Part shown: one piece after another, positions 40,091 to 48,576 of the stretch
How the letters are laid out: each line of letters opens with the position of its first letter
Numbering within the stretch: the first letter of the stretch is position 1
NCBI GenBank assembly: GCA_002256145.1
Contig: NKIP01000001.1
Span: 256,090-320,089 of the forward strand
Direction: 5' to 3'
Length of the DNA: 64,000 nucleotides
DNA from: Comamonadaceae bacterium PBBC1
Lineage (GTDB): Bacteria; Pseudomonadota; Gammaproteobacteria; Burkholderiales; Burkholderiaceae_C
The notes under the pieces: model-generated
The model's input: only the letters and a program-made list of their open reading frames with translations
Databases searched by the model: none
Told to the model about the DNA's origin: nothing
Translations under genes and position numbers: made by a program

Positions 40091-40324
40091 ATGGCACGCG
40101 TTTGCGACGTAACGGGCAAAGGCCCAATGACGGGAAACAACGTTTCCCACGCCAACAACAAAACCAAGCGCCGGTTCCTGCCGAACCTGCAATACCGTCG
40201 TTTCTGGGTTGAAACAGAAAACCGTTGGGTGCGTCTGCGCGTTTCCAGCGCTGCTCTGCGCCTGATCGACAAAAACGGCATCGATGCCGTGCTCGCAGAC
40301 CTGCGTGCACGCGGTCAAGCCTAA
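40091..40324 (+). CDS. rpmB: 50S ribosomal protein L28
   Basis: 77-residue basic ribosomal protein, full length, starting [29 protein letters not shown], the L28 signature. Betaproteobacterial L28 lacks the zinc cysteine pairs of some other bacteria, and only Cys5 is seen here. It precedes rpmG by 26 bases, the universal rpmB-rpmG operon. Confidence 0.97.
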   Translation: MARVCDVTGKGPMTGNNVSHANNKTKRRFLPNLQYRRFWVETENRWVRLRVSSAALRLIDKNGIDAVLADLRARGQA

Positions 40325-40350
40325 ACCCAGAACATTAGGAGTCATCTACC

Positions 40351-40521
40351 ATGGCAACCAAAGGCGGACGCGAAAAAATCAAGCTGGAATCCACAGCTGG
40401 CACTGGTCATTTCTACACGACCAGCAAAAACAAGAAAACAATGCCCGAGAAAATGTCGATCATGAAGTTCGACCCCAAAGCTCGCAAGCACGTTCAATAC
40501 AAGGAAATCAAGCTGAAGTAA
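40351..40521 (+). CDS. rpmG: 50S ribosomal protein L33
   Basis: 56-residue protein [19 protein letters not shown]... with [21 protein letters not shown] and ending QYKEIKLK, full length for the cysteine-free (C-) L33 form. ATTAGGAG serves as the ribosome site 10 bases before the ATG. Followed by a strong terminator at 40542. The cysteine-free form does not need zinc. Confidence 0.97.
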   Translation: MATKGGREKIKLESTAGTGHFYTTSKNKKTMPEKMSIMKFDPKARKHVQYKEIKLK

Positions 40522-40541
40522 TTCAGCTCTGAGCCTTTCGC

Positions 40542-40569
40542 AAAAAAACCCGCCTCTGGCGGGTTTTTT
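40542..40569 (+). terminator. Terminator of rpmB-rpmG
   Basis: AAAAAAACCCGCC-tct-GGCGGGTTTTTT: six-base G/C stem with A and T flanks, 20 bases after rpmG; able to act on both strands. Confidence 0.9.
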
Positions 40570-40723
40570 GTTGCCTGATGGATCCGCCTTACACAAAGCC
40601 AAGACTGGCCCAAATGACCCGCCCCATTGCTGCAATCGCTGTCCTTCAAGCGACCGACACCATCGTCACCAGGTCTGACTCTTGCAACCCACTATCCCAT
40701 GGTCAACAGATCAGGATTCCATC

Positions 40724-40744
40724 AAAAAAGGGCCCGAAGGCCCT
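40724..40744 (-). terminator. Terminator of the acyl desaturase gene
   Basis: Minus strand: AGGGCC-ttc-GGGCCCT followed by TTTTT, 25 bases beyond the desaturase stop. Apart from this and the rpmG hairpin, the bases between rpmG and the desaturase hold nothing recognisable. Confidence 0.75.
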
Positions 40745-40768
40745 GGTTGAATTCAGCACACAAGATGT

Positions 40769-41980
40769 TCAAGCGTTCTGGCGTACAGCTCGCAACTTGA
40801 CTGAAAAATCACGCAAAGCAGCAATGCCGCTTTCTTCAGCTCGGCGGCACCAAGCTTGCAGATCAGCTGCCAATTGCTCACGGGAATGCGAGGTATTGAG
40901 CCAAATCTGACTCAGTTCTTCACGCATCTGAACCATTTTATCGAGCACCGGACTGGCCGCACGGGCTTGCTTGAGTTGCGCTTGGGCAGCCGCAGGGACT
41001 TTGGCTGCATCACGGTGCAACCAACGCTTGGCGGTTTGCAAGGCATCCGCATCCAATTTCAGCTTGCTGGCTTCCTCTTGCATCACGGTGCGGATATTGC
41101 GAGCGTAACCGGCCATGACTTCGTAGCGGTTGGCAATCAGAGCTTCCAAAGTCTTCTCGTCCGCCACAGGTCGAATATCGCCATAAGCCAAACGTGGAGG
41201 TGTTTTTTTGACCGTGGCCATGCCCATGGTTTCAAGAATGCGGATGTACAACCATCCAATGTCAAATTCGTAAGGCTTGACCGACAATTTGGCCGATGTC
41301 GGGTAGGTGTGGTGGTTGTTGTGCAACTCTTCGCCACCGATCAAAATACCCCAAGGCGAAATATTGGTGCTGGCATCGTGCGCCTCGAAATTGCGGTAAC
41401 CCCAGTAGTGGGCAGCACCATTGATGATGCCAGCCGCTGTGATCGGGATCCAAGCCATTTGCACAGCCCAGACGGTCAAGCCCAAAAAGCCGAACAAGGC
41501 CACATCGATGATCAGCATCAAGGCCACACCCTGCCAGGAAAAGCGGGTGTACAGGTTGCGCTCAATCCAGTCGTCAGGTGTGCCATGGCCGTAGCGCTTC
41601 ATGGTTTCCGGATTTTTGGATTCTTTGCGGTACAGCTCAGCACCCGTCAAGAGCACGGTTTTAATGCCATGCACGTGCGGGCTATGGGGGTCTTCGGCTT
41701 GTTCGCACTTGGCGTGGTGCTTGCGGTGAATGGCCGCCCACTCCTTGGTCACCTGGCCGGTGGTCAACCACAACCAGAAACGAAAGAAATGCGAGGGGAT
41801 CGCATGCAGGTCCAAGGCCCGGTGAGCTTGGTGACGGTGCAAATATATCGTGACGCTGGCAATGGTGATGTGGGTCAAGCCCAAGGTGATCAACACCATT
41901 TGCCACCAGGAAAAGTCGAACAGTCCGTGGCCCATCCACTGGATGATCGAATCCAAAAAAGCCCAATCAGGCAACAACAT
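40769..41980 (-). CDS. Membrane acyl-CoA/acyl-lipid delta-9 desaturase
   Basis: 403-residue di-iron membrane desaturase. The three histidine boxes are H48-x4-H53 (HRHQAH), HRKHH (85-89) and HNNHH (220-224), with four hydrophobic segments around them. After the catalytic part (about residue 270) comes a 130-residue charged helical tail, as in DesA-type desaturases of Pseudomonas and Comamonadaceae. It introduces a double bond in saturated acyl chains for membrane fluidity. It is monocistronic with its own terminator. Confidence 0.9.
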   Translation of the reverse strand: MLLPDWAFLDSIIQWMGHGLFDFSWWQMVLITLGLTHITIASVTIYLHRHQAHRALDLHAIPSHFFRFWLWLTTGQVTKEWAAIHRKHHAKCEQAEDPHSPHVHGIKTVLLTGAELYRKESKNPETMKRYGHGTPDDWIERNLYTRFSWQGVALMLIIDVALFGFLGLTVWAVQMAWIPITAAGIINGAAHYWGYRNFEAHDASTNISPWGILIGGEELHNNHHTYPTSAKLSVKPYEFDIGWLYIRILETMGMATVKKTPPRLAYGDIRPVADEKTLEALIANRYEVMAGYARNIRTVMQEEASKLKLDADALQTAKRWLHRDAAKVPAAAQAQLKQARAASPVLDKMVQMREELSQIWLNTSHSREQLAADLQAWCRRAEESGIAALRDFSVKLRAVRQNA

Positions 41981-42092
41981 GAGTTTGTCTTTCTACGAAA
42001 GCCTGATTCCAGGCAATTTCTTCATTTTAAGTTTCTCGACCTGAAAAGAACAGCTATTTCAACCGATTCATGCAGGCAAGGCACTTACTTCA

Positions 42093-43379
42093 TCATTTGC
42101 GGACCCAAACTGCCGCAAAAAAACCGTCCGTTGCATGGCGGTGTGGCCACAACCTCAAAAATGTGCCCGCGTCCAAAGCCTCACCTGATTCGCCCGGTGA
42201 GCACAAGCTGGCTGCATGCGGTACTTTGAGCCTTTCGAGCTCTTGAGCAACGTTCAGGGGGACGAAATCGGGGTTGGCGGCGCTGAAGGCTTGTGCGATC
42301 AACTCGTTTTCTTCGGGCAACACGCTGCAGGTGGCGTACACCAAACGACCGCCCGACTTGACCATGCGCGAGGCGCTTTGCAAGATGGCCAATTGCTTTA
42401 CGGTCAATTCCTGTACAGCTTGGGCCTTTTGACGCCATTTCAAGTCGGGGTTGCGGCGCAAGGTGCCCAAGCCCGAGCACGGCGCATCCACCAACACGCG
42501 GTCAATTTTGCCGGCCAAGCGCTTGACGCGGTCGTCGCGCTCGTGTGCGATGGCGGCCGGGTGCACATTGGACAGACCACTGCGGGCCATGCGGGGTTTG
42601 AGCGCATCCAAGCGGTGACCCGACACATCAAAAGCGTACAAACGCCCCGTGCTGCGCATGGCCGCACCCAGCGCCAGCGTTTTACCACCCGCACCGGCAC
42701 AAAAATCCACCACCATCTCACCACGGTGCGCGTCCACCAGCAAGGCCAAAAGCTGAGATCCTTCGTCCTGCACCTCGATCGCGCCACGGGTAAATGCATC
42801 GGTTTTTTGCAAGGCCGGCTTGCCTTCCATGCGCAAACCCCAAGGCGAATACGGCGTGGTCGTGGATGGGATGCCCGCCTGCGCCAGTTCTTTTTGGATG
42901 TCGCTGCGTTTGGCCTGGAAAGTGTTCACGCGCAAATCGAGCGTGCCTGGCTGCTGCAGATTTTCGGCCAAGGCCCAGAAGTCCTCACCCAGCTGGTCTT
43001 GCAGCGCTTTGGCCATCCACTCGGGCAAGTTGTGGCGGTGCGGGGCCATCAGGGCATCGGCGGGAATAGCGTCACAGGTGGCCAGCCATTGCTTTTCGGT
43101 GTCGTTCAAGGCAGCGGCCAAAAAGTCACGGGGGCCAAAAAACCCCAAAATCGCCAACTTGCGCTCTTTGGGGCCGGAGCCCGAACGGGCCAACTGCTCG
43201 AACAGCAGTTTTTTGCGCAGCACCGCAAAAGCGGTTTCGGCCAGGGTTGCACGCTCACGCGGGCCCAGCGAGCGATGTTCACGGAAATAGCGCGACACGA
43301 CAGCGTCGGCGGGATGTTCAAATTGGAGGACCAGCCTGACCAAATCGGCACAGGCGTCTAAAAGGGCTTTTGGATGCAT
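42093..43379 (-). CDS. RsmB/NOP-family RNA (cytosine-5) methyltransferase
   Basis: 428 residues. A NusB-like N-terminal helical region (residues 1-140) is followed by the Rossmann methyltransferase with the SAM loop VVDFCAGAGGKT (223-234), catalytic DAPCSG with Cys301 and the second cysteine Cys351 in ATCS. These two cysteines define the RNA m5C family; RsmB modifies 16S rRNA C967. The fmt/def/htrG genes that often accompany rsmB are not here, so the exact target is less certain. Divergent from DUF1653 (53 bases). Confidence 0.88.
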   Translation of the reverse strand: MHPKALLDACADLVRLVLQFEHPADAVVSRYFREHRSLGPRERATLAETAFAVLRKKLLFEQLARSGSGPKERKLAILGFFGPRDFLAAALNDTEKQWLATCDAIPADALMAPHRHNLPEWMAKALQDQLGEDFWALAENLQQPGTLDLRVNTFQAKRSDIQKELAQAGIPSTTTPYSPWGLRMEGKPALQKTDAFTRGAIEVQDEGSQLLALLVDAHRGEMVVDFCAGAGGKTLALGAAMRSTGRLYAFDVSGHRLDALKPRMARSGLSNVHPAAIAHERDDRVKRLAGKIDRVLVDAPCSGLGTLRRNPDLKWRQKAQAVQELTVKQLAILQSASRMVKSGGRLVYATCSVLPEENELIAQAFSAANPDFVPLNVAQELERLKVPHAASLCSPGESGEALDAGTFLRLWPHRHATDGFFAAVWVRK

Positions 43380-43432
43380 GGGGTGTATTGTCCCATCCTT
43401 GCCCCTTTGGAATGCACCACCCCAGGAAACAC

Positions 43433-43672
43433 ATGTCCGAAGAAACCTTGCCTCCCCTGATCGAAACCCCCAAGGGCCTTTACAAGCACTACAAAGGCGG
43501 CATGTACCGCGTGCTGGGCACCGTTCGGCACAGCGAAGACCTCGAGCCCATGACGCTTTACCAGGCCCTTTATGGCGAACAAGGCCTGTGGGTGCGTCCT
43601 GCCGCCATGTTTGGCGATGTGGCCGAATTCAACGGCAAAGTGCAGCCGCGCTTTGAGCGCGTTGGCGATTAA
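43433..43672 (+). CDS. DUF1653 family protein
   Basis: 79-residue protein with the DUF1653 core KGLYKHYKGGMYRVLGTVRHSEDLEPMTLYQAL and the ending FNGKVQPRFERV. Small SH3-like beta protein of unknown function. The start at 43433 (MSEETLPPL) follows an AGGAAACAC ribosome site. Its TAA overlaps the purN TAA on the other strand in a shared TTAA. Confidence 0.88.
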   Translation: MSEETLPPLIETPKGLYKHYKGGMYRVLGTVRHSEDLEPMTLYQALYGEQGLWVRPAAMFGDVAEFNGKVQPRFERVGD

Positions 43673-44244
43673 GCCAAGAATTTCGCCACAGCCCGCGGGT
43701 AAATCAGGTGCTCTTGGGTGAGCACCCGTGCTGCCAGCACCTCGGCCGTATCCCCGGCCAGCACCGGGACCACCGCTTGGTCGAGGATCGGACCGTGGTC
43801 CAAATCGGCCGTCACCTGGTGCACCGTGGCACCGGCAAACTTGCAGCCCGCGTCGATGGCCCGCTGGTGCGTGTTGAGCCCCGGAAAAGCTGGCAACAAG
43901 GACGGGTGGATGTTGAGCAAGCGTCCGGCGTAGTGCGCCACAAAACCCGGCGTCAGGATGCGCATGAAACCGGCCAAAACCACCAGACTGGGCGAGAACA
44001 GGTCCATTTGCGCCATCAAGGCGGCATCGAATTCCTCACGACTGGCGAACGCTTTGTGGTCCAGCACAGCGGTGGCGATGCCGTGCTCTTTGGCCATGGC
44101 CAAGCCAGCGGCATCGGCCTTGTTGCTGACCACAGCGGCCACCCGGGCATGCAAACGATCCGCCCAACGCTCTTGCTCAGCTGCACGAACAATGGCCCCC
44201 ATGTTGGAGCCCGAACCTGAAATCAAAATGACAATGTTTTTCAT
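43669..44244 (-). CDS. purN: Phosphoribosylglycinamide formyltransferase
   Basis: 191 residues; transfers formyl from 10-formyl-THF to GAR in purine synthesis. Phosphate-binding GSGSNMGA is at 10-17, catalytic Asn111 and His113 in NIHPSLLPAFPG, and the third catalytic region is VHQVTADLDHGP. The start at 44244 (MKNIVILISGSG) fits the family; 22 codons upstream in frame are not conserved. It converges with DUF1653. The usual partner purM is absent. Confidence 0.94.
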   Translation of the reverse strand: MKNIVILISGSGSNMGAIVRAAEQERWADRLHARVAAVVSNKADAAGLAMAKEHGIATAVLDHKAFASREEFDAALMAQMDLFSPSLVVLAGFMRILTPGFVAHYAGRLLNIHPSLLPAFPGLNTHQRAIDAGCKFAGATVHQVTADLDHGPILDQAVVPVLAGDTAEVLAARVLTQEHLIYPRAVAKFLA

Positions 44245-44398
44245 GAGAGCGCGAATTATCCCAGCACACCCCCTGCAAACCCTTGTTTGTCGCTCCAAGG
44301 ACATGGGCAAGCGCGTGCTGCGTGATAAAAAGCACGATCGTTTGATTTTGTTTGCACAGCGCTACAAATAACACTGACCCCAACGGAGAATTACCCCC

Positions 44399-45580
44399 AT
44401 GGATTTGGCATTCACCCCCGACGAACTCGCGTTCCGCGACGAGATCCGCACCTGGGTCAAGGACAACTTGCCCACCGATATTTCGCAAAAAGTGCACAGC
44501 GCCATGCGCCTGACCCGCGAAGACCTGCAGCGCTGGGCCAAAATTTTGGGCAAAAAAGGCTGGCTGGGTTGGGGCTGGCCCACACAGTTTGGCGGCCCGG
44601 GCTGGACCGCCGTGCAAAAGCATTTGTTTGAAGAAGAATGCGCCTTGGCCGGTGCCCCCCGCGTGGTGCCTTTTGGCCCGGTGATGGTGGCCCCAGTGAT
44701 CATGGCCTTTGGCAACGCTGAGCAGCAGCAGCGCTTTTTGCCCGGCATCGCCAGCGGCGAAGTCTGGTGGAGCCAGGGCTACAGCGAGCCAGGCTCTGGC
44801 TCGGATCTGGCGTCCCTGAAAACCCGCGCCGAGCGTGTGGGCGACAAATACATCGTTAACGGCCAAAAAACCTGGACCACGCTGGGCCAATACGGCGAGT
44901 GGATTTTCTGCCTGGTGCGCACCAGCACCGAAGGCAAGCCACAAACCGGCATCTCTTTTCTTTTGATCGACATGAAGTCGCCCGGCATCACCGTGCGCCC
45001 CATCAAACTGCTGGATGGCGAATGCGAAGTCAACGAAGTCTGGTTTGACAACGTCGAAGTGCCCGCCGAGAACCTGATCGGTGAAGAAAACAAGGGCTGG
45101 AACTACGCCAAGCACCTGCTGGCCCACGAGCGCACCAACATCGCTGACGTGAACCGCGCCAAGCGCGAGTTGGAGCGCCTCAAACGCATCGCCAAAGCCG
45201 AGGGCGTGTACGACGACCTGCGTTTCCGTGACGAAATCGCCAAGCTCGAAGTCGACATCGTGGCCCTGGAAATGCTGGTACTGCGCGTCTTGTCGGCCGA
45301 AAAGTCGGGCAAGAACTCATTGGACATTGCAGGCCTCTTGAAGATCAAAGGCAGCGAAATCCAGCAACGCTACACCGAACTGATGATGCAAGCTGCAGGT
45401 CCTTTTGCCCTGCCCTTCATCTTCGAGGCCATGGACGCCGGCTGGCAAGGCAACTTCCCTGGTGGCGTGGTGGCCAACGCGCCCCTGGCTGCCAACTACT
45501 TCAACATGCGCAAGACCACCATTTACGGCGGCAGCAACGAAGTGCAACGCAACATCGTCGCCCAGACAGTTCTGGGTTAA
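44399..45580 (+). CDS. Acyl-CoA dehydrogenase, PimC-like large subunit
   Basis: 393-residue FAD acyl-CoA dehydrogenase with the FAD/substrate segment WWSQGYSEPGSGSDLA and the C-terminal IYGGSNEVQRNIVAQ. It is closest to the large subunit of the paired (alpha/beta) dehydrogenases called pimeloyl-CoA dehydrogenase (PimC/PimD) in Rhodopseudomonas. The second subunit starts 10 bases downstream, so a heteromeric enzyme is expected. Substrate could be a dicarboxyl-CoA, a terpenoid or another medium-chain acyl-CoA; no other pathway genes are adjacent. Confidence 0.88.
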   Translation: MDLAFTPDELAFRDEIRTWVKDNLPTDISQKVHSAMRLTREDLQRWAKILGKKGWLGWGWPTQFGGPGWTAVQKHLFEEECALAGAPRVVPFGPVMVAPVIMAFGNAEQQQRFLPGIASGEVWWSQGYSEPGSGSDLASLKTRAERVGDKYIVNGQKTWTTLGQYGEWIFCLVRTSTEGKPQTGISFLLIDMKSPGITVRPIKLLDGECEVNEVWFDNVEVPAENLIGEENKGWNYAKHLLAHERTNIADVNRAKRELERLKRIAKAEGVYDDLRFRDEIAKLEVDIVALEMLVLRVLSAEKSGKNSLDIAGLLKIKGSEIQQRYTELMMQAAGPFALPFIFEAMDAGWQGNFPGGVVANAPLAANYFNMRKTTIYGGSNEVQRNIVAQTVLG

Positions 45581-45590
45581 GGAGACACAC

Positions 45591-46706
45591 ATGGATTTCG
45601 ATTTTTCTGACGACCAAGAACAACTGCGCGACGCGGTGCGCAAATGGGTGGACAAGGGCTATGACTTTGACCGCCGCCGCGCCATCGTCGCTGCGGGCGG
45701 TTTTGACCGCGCCGCTTACGGCGAAATGGCCGAGTTGGGCCTGACGGGCCTGTACGTGAGCGAAGAGCACGGCGGTATGGGCATGGGCCCGACCGAGGCC
45801 ATGGTCACCATGGAAGAGCTCGGGCGCGGCATCGTGCTCGAGCCGCTGACCCAAACCCTGATCTGCAGCGCCACGCTCCAAACCCACGCGCCTGCAGCCC
45901 TGCAAGCCGCTTGGTTACCGCGCATGGCGGCAGGCGAAGCCATCGTGGTGCTGGCGCAGCAAGAACGCGGTGCACGTTACCAATTGGGCCGCTGCGCCGC
46001 ACAGGCCAGCGAGTCTGGCGGCGCTTGGACCGTGAGCGGCACCAAGAGCGTGGTGGCCGTGGGCGACCAGGCCGACGCTTTTGTGGTGCCCGCCACCGTC
46101 AACGGCCAGATCGCTTTGTTTTTGGTCGAGCGCAGCGCCAGCGGCGTGAGCACGCAGGCCTACATCACACAAGACGGTTCACGCGCCGCCGAAGTGGTGC
46201 TGGACAATGCCTCGGCCCAACTGATCACCCTGAACGGCCTGACCGCCCTGGAAGAAGCCGTGGACATCGGCATTGCCTGCACCTGCGCCGAAGCCGTGGG
46301 CGTGATGGACAAAACCTTGGCCATCACCGTGGACTACATGAACACGCGCAAGCAATTCGGCGTGAACATCGCCAGCTTTCAGGCCCTGCGCCACCGCGTG
46401 GCCGACATGAAGATGCAGCTGGAGCTGGGCCGCTCGATGAGCTACTACGCCAGCTTGAAGCTGCACGCCCCTGCCGACGAGCGCCGCCGCGCCTTGGCCC
46501 GTGCCAAGTACCAGCTGGGCGTGTCCATGCGTTTCATTGGCCAACAAGCGGTGCAGCTGCACGGCGGCATTGCCGTCACCGACGAGTACATCGTGAGCCA
46601 CTACTTCAAGAAATTGACGCAGCTGGACATGACCTTTGGCGACACCCTGCACCAGTTGGGCGAAGTGTCGGCCCGCATGCAAGACACGGCAGGCGTGTTC
46701 GCCTGA
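45591..46706 (+). CDS. Acyl-CoA dehydrogenase, PimD-like small subunit
   Basis: 371 residues of the acyl-CoA dehydrogenase fold starting MDFDFSDDQEQLRDAVRKW, with a strong AAGGAGACACAC ribosome site. The body is more divergent than its partner: the middle-domain FAD segment reads VLAQQERGARYQLGRCAA instead of the usual ExGxGSD, and a normal C-terminal QLHGGIAVTDEY motif is present. In the PimC/PimD and related two-subunit dehydrogenases one subunit is degenerate. Cotranscribed with the upstream subunit and ended by the hairpin at 46727. Confidence 0.86.
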   Translation: MDFDFSDDQEQLRDAVRKWVDKGYDFDRRRAIVAAGGFDRAAYGEMAELGLTGLYVSEEHGGMGMGPTEAMVTMEELGRGIVLEPLTQTLICSATLQTHAPAALQAAWLPRMAAGEAIVVLAQQERGARYQLGRCAAQASESGGAWTVSGTKSVVAVGDQADAFVVPATVNGQIALFLVERSASGVSTQAYITQDGSRAAEVVLDNASAQLITLNGLTALEEAVDIGIACTCAEAVGVMDKTLAITVDYMNTRKQFGVNIASFQALRHRVADMKMQLELGRSMSYYASLKLHAPADERRRALARAKYQLGVSMRFIGQQAVQLHGGIAVTDEYIVSHYFKKLTQLDMTFGDTLHQLGEVSARMQDTAGVFA

Positions 46707-46726
46707 GTCGGTCACCCGACTTTGAA

Positions 46727-46748
46727 GCTCCGACCCAGGGGTCGGAGC
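46727..46748. terminator. Hairpin between acyl-CoA dehydrogenase and ligase genes
   Basis: Perfect stem GCTCCGACCC / GGGTCGGAGC with a 2-base gap, between two convergent genes. The trailing ATTGTTC is a poor T run, so efficiency is uncertain. Confidence 0.6.
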
Positions 46749-46753
46749 ATTGT

Positions 46754-47740
46754 TCATTCCGGGTCACGCACCCGCACAAAGCTGGCAAATCGGGGCAATC
46801 CTGAAGGCGTGCGGTCTTGGTAGCGGTAGGTCACCCAAGCCCCCACGGGCGGTGGGTCACGTCGCAGGGCGTCACTCAAGCCCGAACCCAAAGCAAATCG
46901 CTGGCCTTGCGGGGTCTCCAAAAGCAAGGCCCCCGTTTGGTTTGACAAGCGCCCTTTGCCTGTTTGATGTCCCACCACCAAACCCTCTTCATCCAAGTCG
47001 GGTTTGAACTTGTACAAAGCATCGGTTCGCCCGGATTGCCACAAGGCATCGGCACGGTGCAGCATCAAACCTTCACCACCTTGACGCACGGTATCGGCCA
47101 GCAGGCTTTGCAAATCCTGCGGGTCCTTGACTGTTTGATGGGCCACCGGCATCAACCAAGGCACACGGGCTGCCGCCAACGCAGACTGCAGCCCACGCAC
47201 CCTGTCTGCATAAGCTGCGATGTGCCCTGGGGCATCGAAGACCAGGTACTTCACAGCACGCCAGGCCTCGTCGTTCGGCACCGCTTGACGCACCACACCG
47301 GAGAGTCGATCGAAAGTGCCGCGCCCCATCCACAACTCACCGTCCAAGGACTGCCGGGGCAAGGCCGAAGTGAACCAAACCGGGGCTGCGATGGGGCGGC
47401 CGCTGCGAAAGCGCAAGACCTGGCCATCCCACACGGCTCGCACACCGTCGAATTTTTCACTCACCAAAAAACCATGGGGCGACCGCGTAGGCGACCAAAC
47501 AAGGGCGAGTTGCACCTCCTTGACGGCGGCTGTGGGTCGGTCAGGAGAAGCGGCCTGTGCCCCCACAGTGGGCAGCCACCACGCTCCAAAGACGCAGGCC
47601 ATCAAGGCTTGACGGCGGTCAACCCGTGATGGTGCTGGCCCATGTTGCAAGTGGGCACCGAGATGAGAATCCTGCCCCTTGTGAAACGGTGGACTGAACC
47701 CTGAATGCGCCAAAGAGGGCACAAAAATACGTCTTTGCAT
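46754..47740 (-). CDS. Exported ATP-dependent DNA ligase (LigE type)
   Basis: 328 residues. The adenylation motif is SEKFDGVRA with catalytic Lys96; others seen are LDGELWMG (motif III), GEGLMLH (IV) and LYKFKPDLDEEG (V), then a short OB domain to the end. There is no DNA-binding domain, as in minimal LigE ligases that act in the periplasm. A twin-arginine-type signal (DRRQALMACVFGAWWLPTVGAQA, residues 41-63) is preceded by an unusually long 40-residue leader. The start at 47740 is backed by an AGGAGAGACAGC site. Its role may be repair of DNA during uptake or in biofilm matrix (inference). Confidence 0.87.
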   Translation of the reverse strand: MQRRIFVPSLAHSGFSPPFHKGQDSHLGAHLQHGPAPSRVDRRQALMACVFGAWWLPTVGAQAASPDRPTAAVKEVQLALVWSPTRSPHGFLVSEKFDGVRAVWDGQVLRFRSGRPIAAPVWFTSALPRQSLDGELWMGRGTFDRLSGVVRQAVPNDEAWRAVKYLVFDAPGHIAAYADRVRGLQSALAAARVPWLMPVAHQTVKDPQDLQSLLADTVRQGGEGLMLHRADALWQSGRTDALYKFKPDLDEEGLVVGHQTGKGRLSNQTGALLLETPQGQRFALGSGLSDALRRDPPPVGAWVTYRYQDRTPSGLPRFASFVRVRDPE

Positions 47741-47764
47741 GCTGTCTCTCCTGAATGCCACCAG

Positions 47765-47788
47765 ATCATTAAATGATACCTTTGGTAT
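47765..47788. repeat. Two abutting palindromes upstream of the ligase
   Basis: ATCATT-a-AATGAT (47765-47777) shares its last two bases with ATACC-ttt-GGTAT (47776-47788). They lie 25-48 bases before the ligase start in an A/T-rich patch, the place of a promoter/operator. No regulator gene is nearby to assign them to. Confidence 0.5.
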
Positions 47789-47848
47789 TCAAAAAATAGG
47801 CAAAGATTTTTCGCATTGCGCCAGCTTGTTTGACCCTGCCCACAACAC

Positions 47849-48406
47849 TCAAACCATCAAACGCGAGCTCTTGGGCACATGCGCCATCAAAAACGCCATC
47901 TGGTCGCTCAGGATGCGGCGGTTGCGCAAGATGAAGTCTTCCCACAGGCTGGGCACATAGGGGGCGTACAGCAAAGGCATATGGGCTTGCTCGGGTGTGC
48001 GGCTGCTTTTGCGGTGATTGCACGAGCGGCAGGCGGTGACCACATTCATCCAGTGGTCAGGGCCGTTTTGGCACAGGGGCACGATGTGTTCACGGGTCAG
48101 CACCGACTCGTGAAAATGCCCCCCGCAATACGCACACACATTGCGATCGCGCACAAACAACTTGGGGTTGGTCAAACCCGAGCGCATGTCAAAGGGGTTG
48201 ATGCGGGGCACCCCCTGCGTGCCAATGATGCTGTTGACGGTGATGATGGATTGCTGGCCGGTGAGCGCGTTGTGTCCGCCACGGAACACGGCCACCTGCT
48301 GGCCCGCTTCCCAGCGCACCTCGTCGGCTGCGTAATGGGTGACGGCTTGCTCCAGTGTGATCCACGATTGCGGCAAGCCTTGGGCCGAGAGTTTCAAAAC
48401 CTTCAC
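47849..48406 (-). CDS. HNH endonuclease
   Basis: 185 residues from a GTG at 48406, chosen because GGAGG stands exactly 5 bases before it and the frame becomes conserved there (VKVLKLSAQGLPQSW). The HNH module has zinc cysteines C91/C94 and C126/C129, His107 in REHIVP, Asn121 and His131. It is a common Burkholderiales gene of unknown biological role, annotated as HNH endonuclease. It is not next to a restriction methylase; the nearest nucleic-acid gene is the exported ligase, 108 bases downstream on the same strand. Confidence 0.85.
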   Translation of the reverse strand: MKVLKLSAQGLPQSWITLEQAVTHYAADEVRWEAGQQVAVFRGGHNALTGQQSIITVNSIIGTQGVPRINPFDMRSGLTNPKLFVRDRNVCAYCGGHFHESVLTREHIVPLCQNGPDHWMNVVTACRSCNHRKSSRTPEQAHMPLLYAPYVPSLWEDFILRNRRILSDQMAFLMAHVPKSSRLMV

Positions 48407-48576
48407 AGACGCCTCCATCCAACAGTTTAAAAAACCACTGACACGAAAAGTTCCGTCTCGATCGGTCCTCATGCCTTGGAGAGCAAGGATGAAGGGATCG
48501 GGCTCGGTCACAATATACCCTCTTACATTGACAAATCCGTGAAAGCTGGCGCTTGGGCCCAGCGCACAGGCAGGAC

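Noticed and set aside
40856..42229. 457-codon plus-strand frame opposite the desaturase
   Set aside because: It runs through the three conserved His boxes of the desaturase in antisense and has no recognisable domain.
48407..48576. FMN riboswitch upstream of ribF
   Set aside because: The conserved multi-helix FMN element and its terminator are not visible in the short divergent region.
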